From Datura wrightii (Eukaryota; Streptophyta; Magnoliopsida; Solanales; Solanaceae), in assembly GCA_035772735.1 (NCBI GenBank), contig JASDFA010000004.1:21913501-21977500 (forward strand): a stretch of 64,000 bases of DNA, in the 5' to 3' direction. Below the pieces are notes generated by a model. It made no database searches, had not been told where the DNA came from, and was given only the letters and a program-made list of their open reading frames with translations. The translations under genes were made by a program, and so were the position numbers. Positions 43,371 to 55,509 of the stretch are shown here, one piece after another; positions within the stretch are counted from its first letter, which is position 1, and each line of letters opens with the position of its first letter.

Positions 43371-45717
43371 GAGTCGTGATGACGATCTACGACTCGTGAC
43401 TCAAGTCGTGATGAAGTTCAGGAGCCTGAGGTCATACAATGAGTGGTCCTACGAATCATGACACGTAGGTACGACTCGTGGTTAGTAGTCGTGGTGAAAT
43501 TCTCAGTAGCGCTAGAGTGAGTCGTCAAGGGTCATGGTATGACTCGTAGGATGTAGCAACGAGTCGTGAGGAGGAGTCGTGGATAGGTCGTAGTTGGTAT
43601 GGGTGGATGATACCACGACTGACAGTACGACCCGTAGGATGGAACTACGAGTCGTAGGATGCGAGTCGTGGCCAGTTTCAGAAGATTGAAGAAAAAGGTG
43701 AGGTGACCACGAGTCGTGACTTCGTGGTACGACTCATGGTCGGGGACAGATCTGTTTTTTAGGAAAATTTCATCAAGGGAAAATTCGAATTTTCTATGCT
43801 TTTGGACCCTAGACCCTGTCGTTTTAGCCTCAGTTTTAGAAGTTTTAGAGAGTTTAAACGGTTTTCTCCCCTCGTTCTCGCGTTTACTCTCAGAATTTCA
43901 TCGACAGTTCTCTCAAGAAACCTTCTAGCAGGCTTAGGGTCATTCATTCATCACAGCAGTCCACATCCTCTTCTCTAGGGTATTCTTCACCAGGTATGTG
44001 GGGTTTTAGCAAGGGGATTGCTCTTCCCTTGTACCCCCAAGATCTTTCTCAATTTCTTCTATTAGTTTTAAGCCCTAAGTTTTTTTTCGAGTTTGAAAAG
44101 GTTTCATGCTTATTTTAGTTGATTTCATTTAGAAAAATGTTCATGTATATTATTGATATGATCCCCATAAACTCCTATCAAATTATCAGTGTTTATACAT
44201 AAGTGAATTTAAGCCCTAACTTTTGAGTTATGAATTCTGCTTATTAAATTTCCTTTAGTGAATGGAGAATGCTATGGGCTGAATTTTCTAAAATTTCCTA
44301 TATATTTATATATGTGGAGTAGATATTCCATTAATGAGAATGACGTTAGCCCTGTTGAATGAAATTCCTAGAATCCTTGAACTTGCTCTATATTATGAAA
44401 TTCCCATATTGTTGGGATAAGTTGAGTTCTCTATTAGCTGCTAGTAGTTTAGACTAGTTAGAGAGTAGAGTCTCTTCAGAATCTTTCAGAAAAATGTTAA
44501 CTGATCAGTTTGACTCCAGTTTATTTTTGAGGTGTCAGTGGTGCCTCTCAGTTTCCAGACTCAGATTCAGATTTCAAATATTTGGTCCATTAGGCGGTCA
44601 TGATATTCAGTCATAGCTCTGACTAGCCCCAGGACCCCAGTTCAGCTATTAGTTATTCTGTAGACGGTTAAGACTCTTCTAGATAAGCAGCTCTGACCAG
44701 TCTTAGAACTCAGTTTCCAAATCTGGTCCTATAAGACACTCAGGAAACTCTCTGACAGTATCCCTGGGTCAGTATAGTCTTGGACCCCAGTATCTAGCTA
44801 TCCATTTGTCAGTAGTAGCAGTAGTAGGATTATTCAGTGGGAGTAGGACTTAGCACCGAAAGGACCGGGGTTCCAGCGGACCTAGGTTTCAGAACTACAT
44901 TGCCACCGTAGTTTTTATTTACTTGGCCTAACGGCCCCCTTTTGATAGTGATTTTTCACAGTCCATGCCTATATACCCTGTCAAGGTATATTGGGTCCTA
45001 CAGATGGGGTGTGTCAAGTGGTTATATGTCAGTTATAGTCTCTCCCACTAGTCAGTACAATTTATCTCAGATTCTTCAGCCTAGATTAGTTCAGTGCAGT
45101 ATCTTAGACTCAGTAATTCAAACATAGGGCGTGTTTATGACCATCAGCCAGGGTCACTTTTGACCATATTAGTTTTATATCAATTGATTTAGTTTTCAGC
45201 ATTTCAGTTGGTCATTTCATGTCATGCCAGTTCAGTTACTAGTTTTTTCATGTCATTCATGTTTTCTCCCGCATACTCAGTACATTCAAAGTACTAACAC
45301 ATACTTTTATGTTGTATCATTTCATGATACAACTGTAGGTTCCCAGACTCAGCATCGTTAGCCGTTGCGATCCAGATACTCCTTTGTTGCAGCCGAAGCG
45401 TGAGTCCTCATCATTCGAGGGCCTTATTTTACTTCTTTTGTTGAATTATTATTTCAGTCAGACTTAGAGTTAGCTGGGGGATTATCCCAGCAACTCCTCA
45501 GTTAGATGGCTTTCAGACAGACACGACTACAGTTTATTCAGTGTTATTTAAAGATTTGATATTTTGCTTTCAGACTTGTCTTTCGTGATATTAATTTAAA
45601 GTTCCTCTATGCATGTTTACTCAGAATGCTAGTGACTGATAGACCATGGGTTGACTTGGAGTCACTTGTGGCTTCAAGTATCGTGTTACGCCCAGGGTGT
45701 AGGCTCGGGGCGTGACA
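43371..45717 (+). repeat. Chromovirus 5' LTR, 5' end truncated
   Basis: Matches 50857-53214 of the other LTR; the first 100 bases (TGTAATACCCC...) are missing. The first 380 bases are crowded with ACGACTCGT/ACGAGTCGT-type motifs. It ends in GTGACA before the primer site. Confidence 0.9.
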
Positions 45718-45722
45718 AAACT

Positions 45723-45743
45723 TGGTATTAGAGCACTGGGTTT
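45723..45743 (+). promoter_or_regulatory. Chromovirus primer binding site
   Basis: TGGTATTAGAGCACTGGGTT resembles the initiator tRNA-Met complement TGGTATCAGAGC, with one C-to-T change in the first twelve bases and further mismatches after. Confidence 0.75.
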
Positions 45744-45939
45744 AGAGTATCCTTGGCAAGTCTGAAATCCGCATCGAGTAGAGTCCTTTTTATGGGTGTG
45801 AAGTGCGCCACAATTATGACGAGGAGGCTACAAGGTGTTATTAGGAAAAGTCCCCTTTTGTTCATGCTCTTTATCATTCATTAAGGTCCAATTCCAAAGG
45901 CGTCCTTCTAAATAGTGTTCTATTTCCTTTCAGTGAACA

Positions 45940-47080
45940 ATGCCTCCTCGATGTGGAAATGGACGAAGAGCCGGAAACACCAACAGACCTGCTCCACTAA
46001 CTCCGACATTTCCTCAGGAGGACTTTGTGTCTGCCGCCGAATTCAGGGCGGCCATTCAATTGCTTGCTCAGACTGTCACCAATCAATTGAACCAGCAGGT
46101 GGTTCCAGTCACCACAAATGGGTCTGCAGTTGCGGCGCGGGCATGGAATTTCACTCGGATGAACCCTCCAGACTTTCATGAAACAAAGGTGGGAGAGGAT
46201 CACAAGGCTTTGTAGATGAGATCAGAAAGATCACCCGGTTCATGGGGGTCAGCTCCTCCGAGAGTGCTGACCTGACTGCTTACCAGCTAAAAGGGGTAGC
46301 CCAGGTTTGGTACGAGCAATGAAAGGAGGGGTGGTCAGCAGAAACAGGACCGGTTGAGTGGGAGGAGTTTCATACAGCTTTTCTGGATAGGTTCTTTCCT
46401 TGGGAGCTGAGGGAGGCTAAGATGGGGGAGTTTATGAACCTAAGACAGGGCAACTGTACAGTGGAGGAGTATGCTCTGGAGTTTACTAGACTATCAAAGT
46501 ATGCTCCAGAGATGGTGGTCGAGCCAAGGGATCGCATGCTGAAGTTCATTAATGGAGTGTCTAATCTGGTCCTCAAAGAGTGTAGGACGACAATGCTAAT
46601 CAAGGACATGGATCTTTCTAGTTTAATTATGTATGCCCAGCAGATTGAGGCAGAGAAACTGAAAGATATGGAACATAAGAACAAGCGGGCAAGAATTGGT
46701 CATACAGATTTTGGCCACCAGAGGTCTGGCGGTGGTAGCCGGCTATAGCAACAACAACAGCAACAACAACAGAGGACCCTAGCACCTAGCTCAGCCAGCG
46801 CACCAACCTTTCGGTCCTGCCAGGATCAGAGGGGTGGGTCTTTTGGCACTTAGTCTCAGGCCCACAGTATAGGAAACAAGTATACATCTTGTCCCAAGTA
46901 TGGTAGGAATCACCCAGGAGAATGCCTTCAAGGACGAGAGGGCTGATTTGGGTGTAGACAGCTTGGACACAGGCTCAGGGAGTGCCCATCAGTAGGGCTA
47001 GGGAGATCACAATAAACTACCTCATTAGCTCCAGCAGGCCAACCAGCTTAGCAGGCCAACCCATCAGGTACATATGACGG
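45940..47080 (+). pseudogene. Chromovirus gag remnant
   Basis: The start ATG at 45940 gives MPPRCGNGRRAGNTNRPAP. The body reads WNFTRMNPPDFHETKVGED, and after a frameshift near 46215 it resumes with FMNLRQGNCTVEEYALEFTR and VSNLVLKECRTTMLI (46422-46748). A damaged zinc knuckle (CPKYGRNHPGECLQG, then GHRLRECPS) is near 46890-46990. Stops at 46213 and others break it. Confidence 0.85.
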
Positions 47081-47600
47081 TCAATGCCAAAATTGTTTTT
47101 ATGCTCTCTCTTCTCATCAGGATCAGCAAAGTCCACCTGACGTAGTTACTGGTATGTTACGTTTCTTTCATCTAGAAGTGTATGCCCTCCTAGATCTAGG
47201 AGCTACTCTTTTGTTTGTAACTCCATATGTAGCAGTTCAGTTCGGCATCAGTCTAGAGGTCCTATTAGAATCCTTCTCACTCTCCACCCCAGTTGGCGAG
47301 TTAGTTAGAGCCAGTCGGGTGCATAGAAACTGCCCAGTCTCAGTCTTGAGTAAAGTCATATCAGCTGATCTTGTAGAGCTAGACATAGTTGACTTCGACC
47401 TTATTCTCGGCATGAATTGGTTACACTCCTACTATGCCTCAGTTGATTGCAGAATTAGAGTTATCAAATTTCAGTTTCCTAATGAGCCATTTTAGAATGG
47501 TCGGGCAGCAGTTCAGCGCCTAAGGGTAGGTTTATTTCCTTTCTTAAGGCCCAGAAACTCATCTCCAAGGGATGTCTATATCATCTGGTTCGGGTCAACA
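47081..47600 (+). pseudogene. Chromovirus protease remnant
   Basis: VYALLDLGATLLFVTPYVAV corresponds to the DSGAT(S)FV active site of Ty3/gypsy proteases; the Asp is kept. Further on, FDLILGMNWLHSYYASVDC is the conserved downstream block. A TAG at 47493 ends the readable piece. Confidence 0.82.
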
Positions 47601-48970
47601 ATTAAAACTCCGAGACCCCAATCATTCAGTTAGTTCTAGTTGTCAGCGAGTTCCCAGATGTATTTTCTAAAGATCTTCCTGGAGTTCCCCCTGAATGGGA
47701 AATAGACTTCGGAATAGATCTCCTTCCAGATACTCAGCCCATCTTCATCCCTTCTTACAAAATGGCTTCAGCTGAGCTTAAGGAGTTGAAGGAGCAGTTA
47801 AAAGGCCTCCTTCATAAGGGTTTCATTAGACCCAGCATCTCTTCTTGGGGTGCTCCAGTGCTATTCGTGCGTAAAAAGGACAGTACCCTCAGAATGTGCA
47901 TAGATTACCGTCAGCTGAACAAAGTAACAGTCAAAAATAGATATCCCCTACCTAGAATTGATGACATGTTCGACCAGCTTTAGGGAGCCAGTTGTTTCTC
48001 CAAGATTGATCTTAGGTCAGGATACCATCAGTTAAGGGTTAGAGAAAGTGACATACCAAAAACAACATTTAGAACTCGATATGGTCACTATGAGTTTGTG
48101 GTGATGTCCTTTGGGTTAACAAACGCTCCAGAAGCCTTCATGGACCTAATGAATAGGGTTTTCAAGCCGTACCTAGATATGTTCGTCATCGTATTTATCG
48201 ACGACATTTTGGTGTACTCCAGAAATGAGCAAGAGCATGCCAATCACCTAAGGTTAGCATTGCGAACTCTCAGAGATCGCCAGTTATTCGCCAAGTTCAG
48301 TAAGTGTGAATTCTGGTTGAATTCCGTGACCTTCCTGGGTCATGTGGTCTCAGGTGAAGGGATACAAGTAGATCCTCATAAAATAGCAGCAGTGAAGGAT
48401 TGTCCCAGACCTACCTCTCCTACTGAAATCAGGAGTTTTCTGGGCTTAACAGGTTATTATCGATGGTTTGTGGAAGGTTTCTCCTCCATAGCATCTCCTC
48501 TGACCAAGTTAACCCAGAAGAAGATAAAATTTTAGTGGTAGGATGAGTGTGAGAAGAGTTTTCAGGAGTTAAAGATCCGACTCACTACCGCTCCAGTTTT
48601 GACCCCGCCAGAAGGAACAGATGGGTTGGTTGTATATTGTGACGCCTCCAGAGTTGGACTTGGTTGCGTTTTAATGCAGTGGGATAAAGTGATAGCCTAT
48701 GCCTCCAGACAGCTCAATGTCCACGAGAAGAATTATCCAACTCATGACTTGGAGTTGGCAGCGGTGATATTCGCATTAAAGATATGGAGGCACTACTTGT
48801 ACAGAGCTCACGTAGATGTATTTACAGATCATAAGAGTATGCAGTATGTGTTCAGGACCTAAATCTTCATCAGAGAAGGTGGTTAGAACTCTTGAAAGAT
48901 TATGACATGAGTGTGTTGTATTATCCGGGCAAGGCCAATGTGGAGGTTGACGCCCTAAGCAGGCGATCTA
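47601..48970 (+). pseudogene. Chromovirus reverse transcriptase and RNase H remnant
   Basis: RT blocks in order: GFIRPSISSWGAPVLFVRKK, RMCIDYRQLNKVTVKNRYPL, FSKIDLRSGYHQLRV, MSFGLTNAPEAFMDLMN, VFIDDILVYS (catalytic DD kept), and FLGHVVSGEGIQVDP. RNase H then shows YCDASRVGLGCVLMQ, HDLELAAVIFALKIWRHYLY and FTDHKSMQYV, with all the acidic residues. In-frame TAG codons occur at 47981 and 48533, and a frameshift near 48860. Confidence 0.9.
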
Positions 48971-50550
48971 TGGGAAGTGTAGCTCACTTTGGGGAAGGCA
49001 AGAGGGAGCTAGCGAAAGAAGTTCACAGGCTAGCCCGGTTAGAGGTTCAGCTGGTGGATTCAGTTGAAGGTGGCATGGTAATGCAAAGCGGGTCGGGTTC
49101 ATCCTTAGTAGAAGAAGTTAAGTCCAGACAAGATGAAGACGTCGTTCTACTTAAACTCAAGGAAGCGGTTCTCAGAAAGGAGATTGAGGCTTTCTCCCAA
49201 GGGGGAGATGGGGTGCTTCATTACCAGGGCAGATTGTGTGTGCCAGATGTTGGTGAGTTAAGACAACAGATTTTAGCTGAGGCACACAGCTCAAGGTATT
49301 CCATTCACCCTGGTGCTACTAAAATATACATCGACTTGAGGGATATTTACTGGTGGAACGGCATGAAAAGAGACATTGCCGAATTCGTAGCTCAGTGCCC
49401 AAACTGCCAGCAAGTCAAGGTAGAACACCAGAGGCCGGGAGTAATGACTTAGGATATCAGTATACCCACATGGAAGTGGGAAGAAATAAACATGGACTTT
49501 ATTACGGGTCTACCTCGGACTCGTCGGCAACATGACTCTATTTGGGTGGTAGTAGATCGGATGACTAAGTCAACACATTTCCTCCCAGTCAAAACCACAG
49601 ATTCAACTGAGGATTATGCTAAACTTTATATTCGGGAGCTAGTTAGACTTCATGGGGTGCCATTGTCAATTATTTCAAACAGGGGTACCCAATTCACCTC
49701 CCATTTCTGGAAGTCTTTTCAGAAGGGACTTGGTAATCAAGTCAAGCTCAGTACAGCTTTTCACCCACAGAAAGATGGGCAAGTTGAGCGGACTATTCAG
49801 ACTCTAGAGGATATGCTAAGAGCGTGCAAGATCGATTTTAAGGGTAATTGGGATGACCATCTTCCCCTTATCGAATTTGTGTACAACAATAGCTACCATT
49901 CCAGCATTCTGATGGCCCCGTCTGAGGCATTGTATGGTAGGAGGTGTAGATCTCCTATAGGATGGTTTGAAGTCGGTGAAGCTACTTTGATAGGGCCAGA
50001 CTCAGTTCATAAGGCGATTCAAAAAGTTTAGCTTATCCGAGAAAGGTTAAAAACAGCTCAGAGCCACCAGAAATCTTATGCGGATGTGCGGAGAAGAGAG
50101 TTGGAGTTTGCAGTTAATGATTAGGTGTACCTGAAAATTTCACCCATGAAAGGGGTGATGAGGTTTGGAAAAAAGGGGAAGCTCAGTCCAAGGTATGTGG
50201 GACCTTACAAAATTTTGAGGCGTATCGGCAAGGTAGCCTATGAGCTAGAGTTAGCTTTAGAATTAGCAGTTGTACATCCAATTTTTCATGTATCACTATT
50301 GAAAAAGTGTATTGGAGATCCAACCTCTGTGGTGCCATTGGAGAATGTAGCGGTCAAGGATAGCCTCACCTATGAGGAGGTAATAGTCCAAATCCTAGAC
50401 CGATACGTTCGTAGATTGAGGAATAAGGAAATAGCTTCAGTCAAGGTTTTATGGAGAAATTAGCAAGTTGAAGGAGCTACGTGGGAGGCCGAAGCAGATA
50501 TGAGGGCCAAATACCCACAATTGTTCTCTACCGACTCTGTTGCAGTTTGA
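48971..50550 (+). pseudogene. Chromovirus integrase with C-terminal chromodomain, remnant
   Basis: The zinc-binding HHCC region includes HPGATKIYIDLRDIYWWNGM and CPNCQQVK. The core shows MDFITGLPRT (first Asp), ISNRGTQFTS, where the second catalytic Asp is replaced by Asn, and DGQVERTIQTLEDML (Glu). The C-terminus contains KGKLSPRYVGPYKILRRIG and a chromodomain-like YEEVIVQILDRYVRRLRNKE...VKVLWRN, followed by EGATWEAEADM and a stop at 50548. Nonsense codons lie at 49450, 50029, 50122 and 50461. Confidence 0.88.
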
Positions 50551-50740
50551 TATGTGAATTTTGTTTTAAGACCTAAACTAGTTGTTGAATTCAGTTCATG
50601 TAACTAAATTTTCTTTCTGACTTTGGTTGTGTTTATGAAAAGTAAAAAAATTCAGTTCAGTTGTTGAATGAGCAGTATTTGAATGTTTTGATTGTTATTT
50701 TTCTGGTTGCTATGAGTTTTTAACATTTGAGGACGAATGT

Positions 50741-50757
50741 TTTCAAGGGGGAGATAT
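50741..50757 (+). promoter_or_regulatory. Chromovirus polypurine tract
   Basis: AAGGGGGAGATAT lies directly before the 3' LTR. The 50551-50740 segment is untranslated. Confidence 0.8.
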
Positions 50758-53214
50758 TGTAATACCCCAGAAAGGGGCCTGAGAATAGACCCGAGAGTTG
50801 AAGTTAGAAGCTGCAGAAAAAAACCTGGAATTTTACACCAGAACGACTCGAGGTACGAGTCGTGATGAGGACCTACGACTCGTGACTCGAGTCGTGATGA
50901 TGTTCAGGAGCCTGAGGTCATATTATGAGTGGTCCTACAAATCATGACACGTAGGTACGACTCATGGTTAGTAGTCGTGGTGAAATTCTCAGTAGCGCCA
51001 GAGTGAGTCGTCATGGGTCATGGTACGACTCGTAGCATGCAGCACGAATCGTGAGGAGGAGTCATGGGTAGGTCGTAGTTGGTATGGGTGGATGATACCA
51101 TGACTGAAAGTACGACCCGTAGGATGGAACTACGAGTCGTAGGATGCGAGTCGTGGCCAGTTTCAGAAGATTGAAGAAAATGGTGAGGTGACCACGAGTC
51201 GTGACTTCTTGGTACGACTCGTGGTCGGGGACAAATCTATTTTTAAAGAAATTTTATTAAGAGGAAATTTGACTTTCCTATGCTTTTGAACCCTAGACCT
51301 TATCGTTTTAGCCTCAATTTTAAGCGTTTTAGAGAGTTTAAACGGTTTTCTCCCCTCATTCTCACGTTTACTCTCAGAATTTCATCGACAGTTCTCTCAA
51401 GAAACCCTCTAGCAGGCTTAGGGTCATTCATTCATCACAGCAGTCTAGATCCTCTTCTCCAGGGAATTCTTCACTAGGTATGTGGGGTTTTAGCAAAGGG
51501 ATTGTTCTTCCCCTGTGCCCCAAGATCCTCATCAATTTCTTCTATCAGTTTTAAGCCCTGAGTTTTTTTGCGAGTATGAAAAAGTTTCATGCTTATTTTC
51601 GTTGATTTCATTTAGAACGATGTTCATGTATATTGTTGATATGATCCCCATAAACTCCTATCAAATTGTCAGTGTTTATACATAAGTGAATCTAAGCCCT
51701 AACTTTTGACTTATGAATTCTGCTTATTAAATTTCCTCTAGTGAACGGAGAATGTTATGGGCTGAATTTTCTAAAATTTCCTATATATTTATATATGTGG
51801 AGTAGATATTCCATTAATGAGAATGACGTTAGCCCTGTTGAATGAAATTTCTAGAATCCTTGAAATTGCTCTATATTATGAAATTCCTATATTGTTGGGA
51901 TAAGTTGAGTTCTTTATTAGGTGCTAGTAGTTTAGACCAGTTAGAGTGTAGAGTCTCTTCAGAATCTTTCAGAAAAATGTCAACTGATCAGTTTGACTCC
52001 AGTTTATTTTTGAGGTGTCAGTGGTGCCTCCCAGTTTCCAGACTCAGATTCAGATTTCAAATATTTGGTCCATTAGGCGGTCATGATATTCAGTCATAGC
52101 TCTGACCAGCCCCAGGACCCCAGTTCAACTATTAGTTGTTCTGTAGATGGTTAAGACTCTTCTAGATAAGCAGCTCTGACCAGTCTTAGAACTCAGTTTC
52201 CAAATCTGGTCCTATAAGACACTCAGGGAACTCTCTGACAGTATACCTGGGTCAGTATAGTCTTGGACCCCAGTATCAAGTTATCCACTTGTCAGTAGTA
52301 ACAGTAGTAGGATTATTCAGTGGGAGTAGGATTTAGCACCGAAAGGCCCAGGGTTCCAGCGCACCCACGTTCCAGAACTACATTGCCACCGTAGGTTTTA
52401 CTTACTTGGCCAAACGGCCCCCTTTTGATAGTGATTTTTCACAGTCCATGCCTTTATACCCTGGCAAGGTATATTGGGTCCTACCGACGGGGTGTGTCAC
52501 ATGGTTATATGTCGGTTATAGTCTCTCCCACTAGTCAGTACAGTCTATCTAAGATTCTTCAGTCTAGATCAGTTCAGTGCAGTATCTCAGACTCAGTAAT
52601 TCAGACATAGGGCGTGTTTATGACCATCAGCCAGGGTCACTTTTGACCATATTAGTTTTATATCAGTTGATTTAGTTTTCAGCATTTCAGTTAGTCATTT
52701 CATATCATGTCAGTTCAGTTACTAGTTCTTTCATGTCATTCGTGTTTTCTCCCGCATACTCAGTATATTCAAATTACTGACGCATACTTTTATGTTGTAT
52801 CATTTCATGATACAACTGCAGGTTCCCAAACTCAGCATCATTAGTCGTTGCGATCCAGATACTCCTCTGTTGCAGTCGAAGCGTGAGTCCTCATCATTCG
52901 AGGGCCTTGCTTTACTTTCTTTTAGTTGAATTATTATTTTAGTCAGACTTAGGGTTAGCTGGAGGCTTGTCCCAACAACTCCTCAGTTAGATGGCTTTCA
53001 GACAGACACGACTACAGTTTATTCAATGTTATTTAAAGATTTGATCTTTTACTTTCAGACTTATCTTTCATAAATATTTTCATGATATTATTTTAAAGTT
53101 CCGCTGTGCATGTTTACTCAGAATGCTAGTGACTGATAGACCAGGGGTTGACTTGGGGTCACTTGTGGCTTCAAGTACCGTGTTACGCCTAGGGTGTAGG
53201 CTTAGGGCGTGACA
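50758..53214 (+). repeat. Chromovirus 3' LTR
   Basis: A full 2457-bp LTR from TGTAATACCCC to GGCGTGACA. It shares the motif-rich 5' zone and the GGTCCATTAGGCGGTCATGA block with 1-2241 and 43371-45717. Copia C2 gag sequence resumes directly after it. Confidence 0.92.
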
Positions 53215-53905
53215 GTTTGATTTAGAGTAGGAAGTGGAGCTATTAATAAGATTTGACTTCTTGCTCGGTGATAAGACTCATTCAAGACAATTAGAAATTG
53301 AAACAACTTTAATTTTTGCAGATATAACAAAAATTCTCTAAATATTTCACAGTTACAACCAAGAACTGGTAACAATGCCTCAAAATCTTCCCACAATCTT
53401 TTGAGTTTAGAGAAATAAGTAGATACATAGGTAATACCTTGGGTGAGAGTGATAATTTCTTTGTGAATATTAGATGTTCTTGAGTCATCTACCTTATTGA
53501 ATCTTTCCACTAGATCTTCTGACATGACTTGAGCACTTGAAGCATACATGATACCTTCTAAAGCTCTTTGGTCACAAAATTCATGATCCAAGAAAGCACC
53601 ACCGCATTCACCCTTTCCTAGTGATTCCATAGAGTTTTAGAGAACTTTCCTTTGCTACATGTTCCATTTATAAGATCCATCTTGTTTCTTCCCAATAATG
53701 CAACTTTCATGGACCAATATCAAATTGAGAAATTCTCTATTCCAGTAAGTTGAAATGAGATGATTTGAATCCCACTTTGATCTGCAAATGATAGGAACAA
53801 TGGGTAAGTTTAGTTAATTCTAGTAGTTTGTACAGAATCATATGTTTGTGAGAGTTCTACCTCAACTCCAGTTCCTCTATTGCTCAAGCTTCCATTGATT
53901 GCCAT
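53215..53905 (-). pseudogene. C2 gag remnant
   Basis: The start ATG is at 53905 (MAINGSLSN), followed by copia Gag phrases SIXYWSMKVALLGRKK and, further on, LNESYHRARSQILL, which match the C1 Gag (LNENYVQARSQILL). Frameshifts and stops lie between. The chromovirus LTR cuts the frame at 53214, and the zinc-knuckle part is missing from both sides of the insertion. Confidence 0.8.
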
Positions 53906-53984
53906 AGTCAATGTAAATGCAAGAACTTCTATTAACTTGAACTTTTTTCTTTAGATCAATAATCTGTCTAGACTTTAGCGGCTA

Positions 53985-53997
53985 GGCTCTGATACCA
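53985..53997 (-). promoter_or_regulatory. C2 primer binding site (tRNA-Met initiator type)
   Basis: TGGTATCAGAGCC on the minus strand, directly inside the 5' LTR. Confidence 0.9.
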
Positions 53998-54310
53998 TGT
54001 TACAATATGAGACTTCGAGTGTTCTTGATGAACATAAGAGATTCAAAGAAAAGAGCAAGAAGAAGATGATGCAAAATAGAGGAAGAAGAAAGAATGTAGA
54101 GAGAGTAAATCTGTATATCTCTTATTCATATATGTTATATTTCAGGTACACACACACACACACATCTCTCAAGAGATTAGTCAAAAATCCTAACTAACTT
54201 TCTAACCAACAATAAGAATTCTAACCCCCGAACTAACTCAGATATAATTGTTAATGATGGGAAGTTGTTAATTGACATACAACCCTTTCATTAATTGCTT
54301 TGATCCTACA
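53998..54310 (-). repeat. C2 5' LTR
   Basis: Homologous over its length with 39759-40082. It has a short CA run near 54150 that is longer than in the partner. Confidence 0.85.
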
Positions 54311-55509
54311 ATGTCTTGTTCGAATCCTTGATATCTTGCATAGTTTTCAACTTTTCTGGTTCTTTGGGCTTCCATTATGCTCTATATCACTCCCATATCA
54401 TTCCAATAAGCTATACCGACCATACTCTCATCATTTCAATACCCTAAATAATTCGTTTAGCTCGCAATCCAGCACAAGTTAAGCTCAAACGTACTCGAAA
54501 TTTTTCGCGACATTATATTAATAATTTCGTTGGCTGCCAACAAATATCTATAATCTTCGATAATAAATTTAAGAAGGTAATATTGCAGTATTCCTTTTTT
54601 CTTTTGATAAGTTTAACAAAAAATAAACAGTCTGTTTTCATTTCTTATTATTTATATCTCATTTTTATTTGTTATTTAACCCCTATTTCGTCATATTAAA
54701 TAATAAGAGTGTTTATAATCAGATTTGGTTCACTTTTTATATTAAACAATCAAATTAATTATATCAATTTTACAAATATACAAATCGAACCGAATCAAAT
54801 AGATTATTTTTCTTGTTTCGATTTTTTTCATTTTTTTTCACATGAAATGTAAATTCAATATGACTAAATTTATTAGATTTAAAGATAAAATTTTCATATA
54901 TTGTTATATGTCTAGCAGAAATTGAATAAATAAATAAATAAACTTATTATTTGTTAAAATATCTAATTGTGAGAATTTCATTAAAAAAACATAACAATTA
55001 TCCTTTTGTAGATCAAACAACAATCTCATATTTTTCAACTGAACTAATCTTATTGACAACAATAAATTAAACACTCTCAAATAACTTCAACAAAGAAAAG
55101 TACAAAACTAAAACAAGCATCATGAATATATTCAAATATTTTTATGGCTATAAATATATAAATATTTTTGAAAATATAAAAATAAATATTTATGATTATA
55201 TTAATTTTTTAAAAAATTAAATTCAACTAAACCAAGAAAAAGGATATGTTGATTTATTAGGTCGATTTGATTTAGTTGTTAACTTTTAAATTTGTTTTAA
55301 GTTTTCGAAAACACCTATAGAGGAAATAACGAAATAGTTAAGTATTAATTAGAGGGTCATCCATAGGAATGTTCTTATTTTGGGATATCTTTAATTTTAC
55401 TTTTTAAAATTTATGGTATTTAATTTTTATCCTTTAATATTTTAAGGAATAAAAATATGGATAAAAATACTCTTAATATTAGAAAAAATCACAAAGCAAA
55501 CAAAAATTG
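54311..55509. other. AT-rich non-coding stretch right of C2
   Basis: No gene, RNA gene or transposon end is recognisable. It has poly-A/T runs and short TAAA repeats (for example AATAAATAAATAAATAAAC near 54930). Confidence 0.6.

Larger units (their letters stand above)
43371..53214 (+). mobile_element. Ty3/gypsy chromovirus (Tekay/Del-like), nearly complete but inactive
   Basis: LTRs at 43371-45717 and 50758-53214, an initiator-Met-type primer site, and gag-protease-RT-RNase H-integrase in the order typical of Ty3/gypsy, with a C-terminal chromodomain. The 5' LTR lacks its first 100 bases, as shown by alignment with the 3' LTR. That deletion also removed part of C2 beside it, so no target duplication can be seen. 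The polyprotein carries stops and frameshifts. Chromodomain elements of this kind usually target heterochromatin. Confidence 0.9.
39759..54310 (-). mobile_element. Ty1/copia retrotransposon C2, interrupted by a chromovirus
   Basis: LTRs at 53998-54310 (5') and 39759-40082 (3') are clearly homologous (for example GTGTTCTTGATGAACA and TGTTAATGATGGGAAG in both). The gag is at 53215-53905 and the remaining pol at 40083-43370. The chromovirus 43371-53214 sits between gag and protease. A possible target duplication TCTTG is found at 39754-39758 and 54314-54318, but the right copy is three bases off the expected border. The coding parts are heavily mutated, and C2 is older than the chromovirus. Confidence 0.85.

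Noticed and set aside
43371..43750. Repeated short CG-rich words that at first look like a CRISPR-type array
   Set aside because: Spacing is irregular, words vary, and the same pattern occurs in every LTR of the family; this is plant DNA.
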